This document shows, piece after piece, positions 50,611 to 59,327 of a stretch of DNA of 64,000 bases. The number at the start of each line of letters is the position of its first letter. Positions within the stretch are counted from its first letter, which is position 1. The notes under the pieces were generated by a model. The model was given only the letters and a program-made list of their open reading frames with translations, was not told the origin of the DNA and made no database searches. A program made the translations under genes and the position numbers. The stretch is from Marinobacter manganoxydans MnI7-9 (GTDB lineage Bacteria > Pseudomonadota > Gammaproteobacteria > Pseudomonadales > Oleiphilaceae): assembly GCF_000235625.1 (NCBI RefSeq), contig NZ_AGTR01000055.1, positions 85,677-149,676 on the forward strand, read 5' to 3'.

Positions 50611-51765
50611 TTATTCTGCGGAGCGATCGACCCAGTCGCCAATGGCCCTATGAACAACACAGACCGGCAGAAACTCTTGCTCCAGCCGGCCCTGGTCTGC
50701 CTGTCTCAGACGTTGGTAAAGCTTAGCCTCGCTTCCGGTCAATCCTGGCGGAGTGATCGAGGGGGCAGGCTGTGGTTCTTCAACACCACTTGCGTCGGCG
50801 AACGTGTCGAAGGTAATCCTGTCCATCAGCAGTGGTGTGAGAAGCGGGAGGTGTTTCCGGGCGCTGGCCAGCATGGTCAGCCCCCAGGTATCGATGTCGC
50901 CCCAATAGGCGGTCGCCCGATCTTTCAGCCATGTTGCGTTGAGCCAGGACAGGTTCAGGCCCGACCCAAGTACCGAGACCGTACCGGAGACCCTGGGCAA
51001 CTGGTGAAGGCAGCGTTCGTTTTCAACCAGTATCAACCGTTCGCCAGGTAAAGGCGTGCTTTGGAGTTCGTGGGCCCGGACCCGCATTTGCGTGAAGGGC
51101 AACAACGAGCCATCAAGGTCGGCGACCAGTAACCAGTGGTGGCCGTCGTCTTCAGCGCCCAGAAAGGCTTCCAGCCCGGTTTCGCTGGCCTGGCCGTCGA
51201 ACAGAATGTCCAGCATCAGCGTTACAAGCTGGCGGTTGCGCTCGAAGAACTTGCTGTCGGTGCCGGCAATAGACAGTGCCCTGAGGGGTTTTCCTTCGGC
51301 GCAGCCTGGCTGGAGCTGAAGGGCAACCTTGCCGCTGCGAATAACGTCGCTTTCCGGCTTATCCATGACCAGGCTGCGCCGGCGTATGATCAGTGAGTGA
51401 AATCGCGGGTCCAGAACAGAGGCGAGACGGCTGAGTGTGTCGTATTCCCGCCTGACTTCACTGCTGCCTGCGGCCTGCACCCACTGGCTGGGAGTGTCCA
51501 GTGTCCAGTGGGTGGGAATGTCGATGGCTTCGCTGGTGCTCTTGAAGCGGACCAGCTGCCACTGGACCTGCCCGGTGGTGACCTCCCGCCATTGCCGCAG
51601 GTGTTCTCGTACCTGTGTGACCTTCTCCCGTACCGTCGCGCCCGTGGGCTTGCCGATGGGGAGGGTTAATGGCCAGCCCTGAGGCCGGAGCAGGCGCTGT
51701 TCGCGCAGGTCCGCGTTCTGCCATTGGCGGGCCAGGCGGCTTGCCAGTTCAGCCGGGGATTTCAT
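50611..51765 (-). CDS. jetD: Wadjet nuclease subunit JetD (MksG-like)
   Basis: 384 residues: the DNA-cleaving subunit of the Wadjet complex, which cuts circular DNA after loop extrusion stalls. The N-terminal arm has the DUF3322 pattern and the hallmark GTDSKFFERNRQLVTLMLD near 169. The C-terminal half is a TOPRIM-like domain (DUF2220) with catalytic E248 in ILVENERCLHQLP and the D290/D292 pair in YWGDIDTWGLTML. The end has the conserved RLEQE. All predicted catalytic acids are present. It starts 17 bases inside the end of jetC, so translation is coupled; it is the last gene of the operon. Confidence 0.94.
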   Translation of the reverse strand: MKSPAELASRLARQWQNADLREQRLLRPQGWPLTLPIGKPTGATVREKVTQVREHLRQWREVTTGQVQWQLVRFKSTSEAIDIPTHWTLDTPSQWVQAAGSSEVRREYDTLSRLASVLDPRFHSLIIRRRSLVMDKPESDVIRSGKVALQLQPGCAEGKPLRALSIAGTDSKFFERNRQLVTLMLDILFDGQASETGLEAFLGAEDDGHHWLLVADLDGSLLPFTQMRVRAHELQSTPLPGERLILVENERCLHQLPRVSGTVSVLGSGLNLSWLNATWLKDRATAYWGDIDTWGLTMLASARKHLPLLTPLLMDRITFDTFADASGVEEPQPAPSITPPGLTGSEAKLYQRLRQADQGRLEQEFLPVCVVHRAIGDWVDRSAE

Positions 51766-54700
51766 GGGCTTTCCGGGTCATTTTCTCCGCGTGGGCCTCC
51801 AGTTCTTCCCAGCTCAGTGAGGTAAGGGTGGCCCGCAGGTCCTTGCGGTGAACCAGGATGGCAGAGCTGGTGTGGGCCCGTAGCAGTCGCATCTCTTTGT
51901 TGGGCGTGACGAACAGTGGGTGCAGGCCAAACTCGTTGAGAGCCGAGATGATGCGGCCGGCTACGGCGTGGGAGCTCTTGGAGAAGGCCTCGTCCAGCAC
52001 GATGGTTCCGAACAGTGGCTGGGTGGCGCCGTCCGGACAAAGCGCATAGCTCAGGGAGGCGGTAAGAATGTAGCTGGCGATGATTTCCTTTTCGCCGCCG
52101 CTGCCCCCCTGGGAGCCGGTGCGAGTCTCGATCACCGAGCCGGACTCGCGTTCCAGCACCGAAACTTCGAACTGCAGCCGGTAGCGCGGGTCCAGCAGAG
52201 CCCGGGCACCCACGGTGCGCTTGTTGTCTGCCGCGTCCCGCAGCAAGGCCACCATGTTTTGCAGAGCCTTGAAATGGCTTTCGCCCTGGTCGCCTTTCAG
52301 GGCATCCGCCCGCAGCTGCCGTTGTGCGCGCTCCAACCTGCGGAGGGATTCATGGGTAACCCGGCGGGGCTCCAGGCGCAGGTAGCGGCCAGGCTGGAAG
52401 TCGACCCGCCGCAGTGTGGCGTTCAGATCGGCGATACGTTCTTCAATGATGGCCACCTGGTTCTGTATGTGAGCCAGCAGTTGGGTCACGCCCTGATCCG
52501 ACGACTGGTTCAGATAGCTGAGGAATCGCTCCAGCTTTTGGGGAAGGGCTTCTTCCTCCAGTACCCGCAGGCGTTCCAGGTATTCCGGAATGTCCTGGAT
52601 ATTACTGCCGGTTTCAATCAGCGCCCCGGTATCAATGGTGAGCGCCTTTTCCATCAGTTGGGTCAGGCTGAGTTCAAAACTCTGGATCTGTTTGCCCAGC
52701 TTCCCAATGACTTTGTCCAGTTGCTCTCGCTGGTCCCGCTCCAGGGCTTCCAGTCGTTCGTACTGGTCCGCTTTCGGGGTGCGGAAGTGTCTGGTTGCCA
52801 GGCTTTGCTGGTCGTCTGTGAGGCCATCGCCAAGCCGGTCCAGCAGTTCTGTGCAGCGGTCCGTGGCCTGGTTGCGCTTTTCTTTCAGCAGGGCGAGGGC
52901 GGTTTCCTGGTTCGACAGCTGTTGTCGGCCTTCTTCTAGTTGCTGGCGAACCGCTTCAAATTCCCCCCGTGCTTTTTCCACATCCGAGTCCGGAGCGGTC
53001 AGTGCTTCCAGCCGGCTTTGCAGGGCATCGAGTTCACGTTGTGCGCTGGGCAGGTTGATGGTGCTGAACTCGGTTTCGCCCAGGAGTTCGTAAAGCCTTA
53101 TCTGATCATTTGTGTCCCTGAGATTACGGCGGGCTGATTCGAGTTGCCGCCCCAGAGCGTCCGCTTTCTTACGGGTTTCGCTCAGTTCGTTGTTGAGCGC
53201 GGAGAGACGGTCACGGTTGTTGAAGCCGGTCATCCAGCCCTTGTCGAGCCGCTGATTGTCCCGTTTTTCAAAATAGCCCTTCTTGCCGGACATCAGGCCC
53301 TGTTGGGTCATGCCATGGGGTGTCTGGCGCAGGGTTTCGGGAGAGTCCACGCAGTGTCGGTCGATTTCGGCCAACAATTGTTTCAGGGCTTCCCGGTGAG
53401 GATGGTCCTTGAAGTTCAGCTTGCGGGTGAAGCCATCCTTCATGAACTGTGCCGTGGCCTGGGGTGCCTGGGCTTCCAGCAGTCGCACATGAAGGCGGTT
53501 GTCACGGCTGTTGACCCTGTCCAGGGCCGATTGCATGGCGGCCGGTGGCACGAGCAGGCGCAGGCGGTGCCCGCCGATAGCCCGTTCAATGGCGCCACGC
53601 CAGTCACGTTCTTCGGCTTTGACTTCCACCAGTTCTGCCACGAACGGCAGAATGCTTTCGTCCAGGTTCAGGTCCTGGGCCAGTTCGCTGCGGAATTCCT
53701 GGTAACGTCCGTCGATGTTGGACCCGGGCCGGGCCTTGATGCGGTCGATTTCTTCGGTGATTTCCGTCAGGGTTTCATTGAGCTTACCGTGACGAAAACG
53801 CAGGTCGAGCAGGAATTCGTCCTGAGTGTCCGCAAGTTCGGACAGTTCGGCCAGCTTTGACTCACCGAGCTGGCGGTTCCGGGCCAGTGCTTCGGAGCTC
53901 AGTGTGCTGTCCAGGTCAAGCTTGCCGGTCAGGGTCTGGTAGTCCCTGGCGTGTCGGCCCCGTTCTCCTACCCAGCGCTTCTGTTGGGAGATCTGCTCCT
54001 TTAGCTGCTCTATGCTGGCACCACCGGCCTGCAGGTATATGTCTTTCAGGGTATCGGCTTTGCTGTTGAGTTGCTTAACATTGCTGCTCAATGACTCGAG
54101 GGTTTCTCTGCCCTTATCAAGCTGGCGTTCCAGGTCCTGTTTGCGGGTGCTCCACAGCTCGTAGCCGGTTTGTGCGAACCAGATCGGCAGGATGTCTTTC
54201 AATAACAGCTGCTGGTCAAGCTCTCTGGTGGCACTCTGGTGCTTTTCGTAGGTTTCCGCTATGGGTAGCAGCGACTGGTGTTGTTTTCGGGCGGTTTCCA
54301 GTTCGCTGTGGATCGCGGCCAGGTCGTCAAACTCACTGGCCACCTCTGCCGCCCGGTCGAACGCCGAGTGGTCATCCAGCACCAGTTCCCGGAAGATTTC
54401 GTCGATGCTGTTGAGCTGCTTCAGGCCCGCGGCGCGGTTGAGCAGAGTGAAGGCATTTTCCCCCACTTCAAAAAATCGCCGTACTTGGGCCAGGTAGGCT
54501 TTCTTACTGTCGTTGGCCTGTAAGCCTGGGTTATCCCCGGCGTGTTGCTTGAGCTCCCGGGCGCCACCCTCGTGGTGAATGGCCAGCCAGTTGTCCAGAC
54601 TCTGGTCATCCCTTTCTGAAAACAGCCATAGGCGTTTCAGGTCGCTGGCGGCAGAGCTGCTGCCGTCGATCCAGAACAGCGCCCCGATGCGAATAGCGTT

Positions 54701-55072
54701 GTTACCGTTGGAGAAGCGGGCGCTCACGGCTGTTACGGTTTTACCAGCGCGTGCGATATGGCTGTTGTCGCCGGTATTGTTACCGGCACCGGATACGCCC
54801 CGAATATAGGAAATCAGGTCACGGTCGCTTTCATGGCCGCCAGTGGAGGCCAGGTTGTACCGGGGCTGGTGAGTCAACAGGGTCATCAACGCGTCCACCA
54901 GCGTGGTCTTGCCGCTGCCGGTGGGGCCGATAATGGCGGTGCCTTTCGGGTCGATCTCCGCGCAGTGCCGTCCACCGAAGGGCCCCCAGTTATACAGGTC
55001 CAGGTGGGTCAGGATATAGGCCGTGGGCGGCAGGATGTCAGCGGCAAAGAGGTCGGTCTGGGGCAGGCTCAT
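51749..55072 (-). CDS. jetC: Wadjet SMC-like ATPase JetC (MksB-like)
   Basis: 1107 residues, an SMC ATPase of the MukB/MksB/RecN-like branch. Walker A GPTGSGKT is at 49-56 (after LYNWGPFGGRHCAEI), long coiled coils run over about 250-440 and 620-870, the ABC signature SGGEKE is at 991-996 and Walker B IVLDEAF at 1024-1030 with catalytic E1028. Known role: with JetA and JetB it extrudes DNA and hands it to JetD. Length matches type I JetC. It overlaps jetB by four bases (ATGA) and jetD by 17. All motifs are intact. Confidence 0.96.
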   Translation of the reverse strand: MSLPQTDLFAADILPPTAYILTHLDLYNWGPFGGRHCAEIDPKGTAIIGPTGSGKTTLVDALMTLLTHQPRYNLASTGGHESDRDLISYIRGVSGAGNNTGDNSHIARAGKTVTAVSARFSNGNNAIRIGALFWIDGSSSAASDLKRLWLFSERDDQSLDNWLAIHHEGGARELKQHAGDNPGLQANDSKKAYLAQVRRFFEVGENAFTLLNRAAGLKQLNSIDEIFRELVLDDHSAFDRAAEVASEFDDLAAIHSELETARKQHQSLLPIAETYEKHQSATRELDQQLLLKDILPIWFAQTGYELWSTRKQDLERQLDKGRETLESLSSNVKQLNSKADTLKDIYLQAGGASIEQLKEQISQQKRWVGERGRHARDYQTLTGKLDLDSTLSSEALARNRQLGESKLAELSELADTQDEFLLDLRFRHGKLNETLTEITEEIDRIKARPGSNIDGRYQEFRSELAQDLNLDESILPFVAELVEVKAEERDWRGAIERAIGGHRLRLLVPPAAMQSALDRVNSRDNRLHVRLLEAQAPQATAQFMKDGFTRKLNFKDHPHREALKQLLAEIDRHCVDSPETLRQTPHGMTQQGLMSGKKGYFEKRDNQRLDKGWMTGFNNRDRLSALNNELSETRKKADALGRQLESARRNLRDTNDQIRLYELLGETEFSTINLPSAQRELDALQSRLEALTAPDSDVEKARGEFEAVRQQLEEGRQQLSNQETALALLKEKRNQATDRCTELLDRLGDGLTDDQQSLATRHFRTPKADQYERLEALERDQREQLDKVIGKLGKQIQSFELSLTQLMEKALTIDTGALIETGSNIQDIPEYLERLRVLEEEALPQKLERFLSYLNQSSDQGVTQLLAHIQNQVAIIEERIADLNATLRRVDFQPGRYLRLEPRRVTHESLRRLERAQRQLRADALKGDQGESHFKALQNMVALLRDAADNKRTVGARALLDPRYRLQFEVSVLERESGSVIETRTGSQGGSGGEKEIIASYILTASLSYALCPDGATQPLFGTIVLDEAFSKSSHAVAGRIISALNEFGLHPLFVTPNKEMRLLRAHTSSAILVHRKDLRATLTSLSWEELEAHAEKMTRKAHEIPG

Positions 55073-55812
55073 ACATCCTCTCCGTCAGCGTCTTGCGGGG
55101 CGGACTGGCCGGCCATTTGTCGGAAATGGTGGAGCAGGTTCTGCAGATTTTCCGGGTTCGCCAGGTGGGTGATGATAGGGCGAACGACCACCTGGTCGTT
55201 GGCGTCGATGTCCGAGACAATGCCGTGGCTCTTGAGGTTGTCCAGCAGGCTGCGCAGGCGTTTCTGGTCGCGGGTGTCGCTGCCGGTGTCGCCCAGGTAC
55301 AGCTGCAGTTGGGGCAGTAGCTCATCCAGTTCCACAGTGGCTTCGCCGGCACCGAGACCGGTTTCCTGTTCGTGGGCGATAAAGTGCTGGCGTAGTATGG
55401 CCACCAGCAGGGACTGTTCCATGGTCAGACGCTGGCGGCGCACCAGGGGGTGGGACCACTCGTCGTCGTTTTCTTGGCCTTCGCTGAAGAGCCGGTCTGA
55501 CACGACAAGGAAAGCCAGTCCACGTACGTCGTCCACTTTCAGGCGCAGGTCGAACGGTTCCAGGATCTGGTTGATCGCAGCGGTCTGGGTGGTGGCAACC
55601 TGGTAGAGGTTGGGCTTACGGTCTGCTTCCAGCAACCCGTATTTCAGCAGCTCCTGGGCGGTGGCTTTCACATTGCCGGGCGTGTAGTGGCTGGCCTCCG
55701 TCAGAGGCGTTTGCTGATCGACATGGGCCAGTGCCTCTGATGTCTGTTGCGGCTCGTCCCGGCCTTGTTGGTCGTCTGCCTGGCTTGTCAGGCGGTCAAA
55801 ATAGTCAGACAT
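55069..55812 (-). CDS. jetB: Wadjet subunit JetB (MksE-like, DUF4194)
   Basis: 247 residues of the DUF4194/MksE type, the winged-helix (KITE-like) partner of the kleisin JetA. Typical parts are AQELLKYGLLEADRKPNLYQVATTQTAAINQIL, VRGLAFLVVSDR and LTMEQSLLVAILRQHF. The first ~40 residues are polar and unordered. Placed between jetA and jetC with short gaps (6 bases to jetA, 4-base overlap with jetC). Confidence 0.93.
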   Translation of the reverse strand: MSDYFDRLTSQADDQQGRDEPQQTSEALAHVDQQTPLTEASHYTPGNVKATAQELLKYGLLEADRKPNLYQVATTQTAAINQILEPFDLRLKVDDVRGLAFLVVSDRLFSEGQENDDEWSHPLVRRQRLTMEQSLLVAILRQHFIAHEQETGLGAGEATVELDELLPQLQLYLGDTGSDTRDQKRLRSLLDNLKSHGIVSDIDANDQVVVRPIITHLANPENLQNLLHHFRQMAGQSAPQDADGEDV

Positions 55813-55818
55813 GCGGGT

Positions 55819-57315
55819 TTACAGCTCCCAGTCGATGGCTTCTGCGTCTTGTCGGGTTAGCGCCAGTTGCGGCACGTGGAAGCGCAGCCGGTGTCCGTTG
55901 CTGTCGGTAATATCCACGGCTTCCCGGTCGTCGGTGATTTCCACCTCCGCCTCACGGGACATGGCCAGCCACAGGGCAATGGTTTCCAGGTCGTGAGTGG
56001 GCGGCAGGTGAGCCGCCAGGTCGCCGATGCTCATGGGGCGGTCGGTGACTTTCAGCAGTTCCACGGTTTCCTGGTACAGGGCTTCCCGGTCAAGACCGTC
56101 AAATGCCCGCCAGAACTCTTCGTCGACGTCGTCGAGGTTGACGCCCTGATCGGTCAACTCGAGGCCTTGTGCCTGCTCTTCAGTGGCGGACTTGAATCTG
56201 AGCCGCTCAACCAGCGGCAGGCTGGAAACCGCCACGGCAATTGGCGGCAGAGGCGTGTCGCCTTTGCGGACCTTGTGGCTGGACCAGTCGATGTTAAGTG
56301 CGGTGTTCAGTATACCATTGAGCAGTTCGCCGACTCTGTGGTTCTCGGCGGCCAGCCCGGTTTTCAGGAACCCTTTGACGTCTTTTTCGCTGCGGGCCCG
56401 GGCGCGGATGACAGCAGCGGACTCCTGTATCAGCCGGATCACGAGCCAGCGCAACTCATCCTGTTGCTGTCGGGACAGGGCGTGGCGGGTTGCCGGATTC
56501 TTCAGGATGGTACGCAACCGGTGTTTCATGTTGTCCAGCTCGATGGAACGGCTAAGTTGCTCACTGAAGTTGTGGAATACCTTGCCCTCGGCGGTTTCCA
56601 GCAGGGTGTCGTGGCCGTCCAGCAAGCGGTCAACGATTTCGCCACGGTGATGCTGTTCGCTGACGATGGATTGGCGTAACTGACGGTCTGCGTCCCGATA
56701 GGAGTCCTCCACCCGGCGAAAGTCCGCTCGCAGACTGGTGGCAAGATTGTAGACTTCGCGGATGCCTTCTGCGGCTTCGGCCCCCTCCAGCACCTTGAAT
56801 CGACCGGCTTCCACGTCGGCCAGTTCGTGCTCCAGGTCTCTTATTTTGCGGCGTATATGGTCCGCACGGCTTTGGGCATTCGGGTTCAGACGGGTTTCCA
56901 GGTTTTCAATTTCCCGCTGTACCGTGGCGAGGCGAGAGGCGGTGGACGTCATGATCTTTTCATCGAGGCCCTCAACAAAGGCCAGGGCTTTTTGCAGGGC
57001 ATCGGTGGCCATCAGCCGGCCGTCCCGTTCCACTATCAGCCCTTTGCGAATCCAGGAACGTAGTTCTTTCCTGGCATCGGCTGCCGGGTCGTCGGGGGAC
57101 AGCTTCAGGTCGTCGCTGTTGGCGTGTTCACGCAGGATATCCGTCAGCATTTGCTGGGCATCCTCGAACAGGATTTCTTCCCGGTTTGTTTCCATCAGTG
57201 CCTGCAGGCAACTAAGTACCAGGGGCCCGCGGGTGGCAGACAGAAGCTTCCAGGCCGGATGCTGGTGACGGGCCACCAGGTAGGAGCGGGTTCTCAGGTG
57301 GGTTTGTTCGTCCAT
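55819..57315 (-). CDS. jetA: Wadjet kleisin subunit JetA (MksF-like, DUF3375)
   Basis: About 498 residues of the DUF3375 family, the kleisin that closes the JetC ring. Family features are RTRSYLVARHQHPAWKLLSATRGPLVLSCLQALM at the start, a central coiled-coil region (about 110-260) and a winged-helix C-terminus. It is the first gene of jetABCD. The reading frame is open back to 57438, but a promoter-like site lies at 57397-57426 and the family N-terminus begins at MDEQTH, so 57315 is preferred. The ribosome site there is weak. Confidence 0.93.
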   Translation of the reverse strand: MDEQTHLRTRSYLVARHQHPAWKLLSATRGPLVLSCLQALMETNREEILFEDAQQMLTDILREHANSDDLKLSPDDPAADARKELRSWIRKGLIVERDGRLMATDALQKALAFVEGLDEKIMTSTASRLATVQREIENLETRLNPNAQSRADHIRRKIRDLEHELADVEAGRFKVLEGAEAAEGIREVYNLATSLRADFRRVEDSYRDADRQLRQSIVSEQHHRGEIVDRLLDGHDTLLETAEGKVFHNFSEQLSRSIELDNMKHRLRTILKNPATRHALSRQQQDELRWLVIRLIQESAAVIRARARSEKDVKGFLKTGLAAENHRVGELLNGILNTALNIDWSSHKVRKGDTPLPPIAVAVSSLPLVERLRFKSATEEQAQGLELTDQGVNLDDVDEEFWRAFDGLDREALYQETVELLKVTDRPMSIGDLAAHLPPTHDLETIALWLAMSREAEVEITDDREAVDITDSNGHRLRFHVPQLALTRQDAEAIDWEL

Positions 57316-57396
57316 CGGCAGTGTGCTTTTATCTGGTATCTGGATAACGGGTGGCAGCAAACAGGGCCTGATAATGGCATTTATATGGCGTTCATA

Positions 57397-57426
57397 ATAG
57401 TACCGGTGTGATAGCGACCGTAACAA
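57397..57426 (-). promoter_or_regulatory. Possible promoter of jetABCD
   Basis: On the minus strand TTGTTA, 18 bases, TACTAT: four of six matches in each hexamer. It lies 82 bases upstream of the preferred jetA ATG and would explain why the upstream codons are not used. Confidence 0.3.
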
Positions 57427-57548
57427 CTTAATACCCATCAGACCACCACAGGGGCGGTTTCACCAGAGCGCTTTGTTATCCGGTGCCACCTTTATTCTCC
57501 AGGCCGACACCAGGCCGCCCTTGTCATTATCCACCCGGGTCACATACT

Positions 57549-58105
57549 CTGCTAGAGTCTGTGATTGAGGCAGGTGGTGAGCTGAGGTTGGGCACGGAGG
57601 GCATTCCCGTCGACTGGCTGGTGGTCATGCATCGCCTGCCAGAGACTGCGATGCTGGAAAAACAGATCAAGTCCTCAGCCGTGGAATACCAGCGCGTCAC
57701 GGCGGCGGCCGACTTGCTTGCCCGTTTTTATCTGGATGCCGCAAGCGTCCGGCTCTCGGGGAACCAGTACCTGGAGCGCTTGCGGGAGGGCATCGACGAT
57801 CACTACCAACAGTTGATTGATTACTCCCTTCCGGAGGACAGGGTCAAACGGGTCCGTGACCAGCAAATGACACTGATTGAAAAACACTCGGCGGTCTTTG
57901 CGGATCGCGCAAAGGCCGGCATCCTCGTTGAGGCCCATGGTGATTTGCGGCCGGAGCATGTCTGCCTGACCGAGCCACAGAACGGGCCAAGCTGGCGATC
58001 TGGCACCTGGACGACGATTTCCGCGAGAGGCGCGGGCCATGGCGGCAAAAAGCGCTGGATTACCTGAACATAGCCTCCGATTTCGACAAAGGTGCTGGCG
58101 GCTGA
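57549..58105 (+). pseudogene. Remnant of an aminoglycoside phosphotransferase-like gene (COG2187 type)
   Basis: A decayed gene. The first reading frame gives LLESVIEAGGELRLG, then VDWLVVMHRLPETAML and, at its end, the catalytic-type motif VEAHGDLRPEHVCL, which matches the middle of COG2187 kinase-like proteins; the N-terminal ~85 residues are absent. Around 57975-57992 the frame shifts by two and jumps to what looks like the family C-terminus (AIWHLDDDFRERRGPWRQKALDYLNIA), so about 80 codons between are missing. No start codon with a ribosome site is evident. The loss of both 5' end and middle next to the Wadjet operon suggests damage during insertion or later deletion. Homology is by eye. 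Confidence 0.7.
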
Positions 58106-58131
58106 AGCGATGGCGCCCAAGAAACCCGGAT

Positions 58132-59115
58132 TCAGGACTCCAGATCTGTCACATCCCTGCCTTCATGCAAGGCAGCGATGGTATCGGCTATGCCGGCAGT
58201 AATATCCACCAGCTCAACCTTGGTCTTCAGTGATTTGGACGGCAGTGACGGAGTGACCGTATTGCCGAGAATCACCCGGGACAATGCCGGCGAAGACAGT
58301 TTTTCCCCGGTATCCTGAGTGAACACAGCGTGCGTGGCGATGGCGATCACGTCCTCCGCGCCCTGGTCTTTGAACGCTTCCGCAGCCCGCTGCATGGTGC
58401 CTCCTCCTGCGATCAGGTCGTCCAGGATCAGCACGGTGCGGTTGCGGATATCGCCAACCACGGCAGAACCGCTCATTTCGCCCTGGCTGCGATGCTTCTC
58501 CATAAATGCGCTGCCGACGGGGCGCTCCAGCCGATTCGCCAATGACTCGCGGAACAGTTCCGCACGCTTTACGCCCCCTATATCCGGGGACGCTACGGTG
58601 ATTTCCCTGTCCCCGAGTTCCGGCAGGAGGTAGTCGATGAACGCTTCTCTGGCGCTCAGATGCACTGTCGGGCAGCGAAAGGCATTTTCGAAAGCGGCGC
58701 GGTTGTGAACGTCCACGGTCACCATGGTGTCGATCGTCACAGCCTCGAAGAGCTGGGCGACATAGCGGGTGGTGACAGGATCATGGGGCTTGGTTCTCCT
58801 GTCCTTGCGGGAGTAACAAAGGTAGGGCGCCACGACATTGATTCGGCCGGCGCCAGCGTCCCGAAGACTGGCCAGTAAAAACAGCAGACGCACGAGCTTG
58901 TCGTTGGTGCTGAGGCCATCGCTGCTGTTGAGGGACTGGACCACGAATACATCCCGGTTGCGAACCGTCTCCAGCGTGCGGATCTTGTGCTCGCCGTCTT
59001 CGAAATCCCGTTCCTCATGTTTGCCCAGGGGTACGCCCAGGTGGGCGGCCACTTGCGAGGCAAAGTCGCTGCCGCAATCAAGACTGAAGAGTGCTATTCG
59101 GTCATCCGGTTTCAT
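58132..59115 (-). CDS. Ribose-phosphate pyrophosphokinase paralogue
   Basis: 327 residues of the PRPP synthetase family, which transfers pyrophosphate from ATP to ribose 5-phosphate. The N-terminal half has the family elements HEERDFEDGEHKIR, VVAPYLCYSRKDRR (with Lys for the usual Gln of RQDR) and VTVDVHN. The PRPP-binding loop is VLILDDLIAGGGTM. Sequence is divergent from the housekeeping Prs and close to the second paralogues seen beside specialised nucleotide genes; the physiological role is unknown. It may be a divergent diphosphokinase-like protein. Start at 59115 is the first ATG of the conserved part; upstream TTG is possible. Confidence 0.87.
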   Translation of the reverse strand: MKPDDRIALFSLDCGSDFASQVAAHLGVPLGKHEERDFEDGEHKIRTLETVRNRDVFVVQSLNSSDGLSTNDKLVRLLFLLASLRDAGAGRINVVAPYLCYSRKDRRTKPHDPVTTRYVAQLFEAVTIDTMVTVDVHNRAAFENAFRCPTVHLSAREAFIDYLLPELGDREITVASPDIGGVKRAELFRESLANRLERPVGSAFMEKHRSQGEMSGSAVVGDIRNRTVLILDDLIAGGGTMQRAAEAFKDQGAEDVIAIATHAVFTQDTGEKLSSPALSRVILGNTVTPSLPSKSLKTKVELVDITAGIADTIAALHEGRDVTDLES

Positions 59116-59327
59116 GGGGCCAGTCCGTTCGCTTTGGCTGAGTGTATCAATTGCTCTTTTAACTCTAGTCAAAATGCGGATAAAGATATACGAGGCCGAG
59201 TTTTCGATCTCTTCATCCCGCTTGCCATCGTCTGGCGTAATCCCAGTCTCATATGCTTCAATGATCAGTAACTAGTCAAGTCAGCTAACAAGGCTGTCTT
59301 TGATACCTCGGCGCCTGGTCAACAACA

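Noticed and set aside
51749-57315. MukBEF-type chromosomal condensin
   Set aside because: A nuclease-type fourth gene (JetD) with TOPRIM acids and DUF3375/DUF4194 partners are present, while Smc-ScpAB serves as condensin.
57483-58067. Intact 194-codon gene
   Set aside because: It lacks the N-terminal part of its family, and a second piece of the same family lies in another frame directly behind, so it is treated as a pseudogene.
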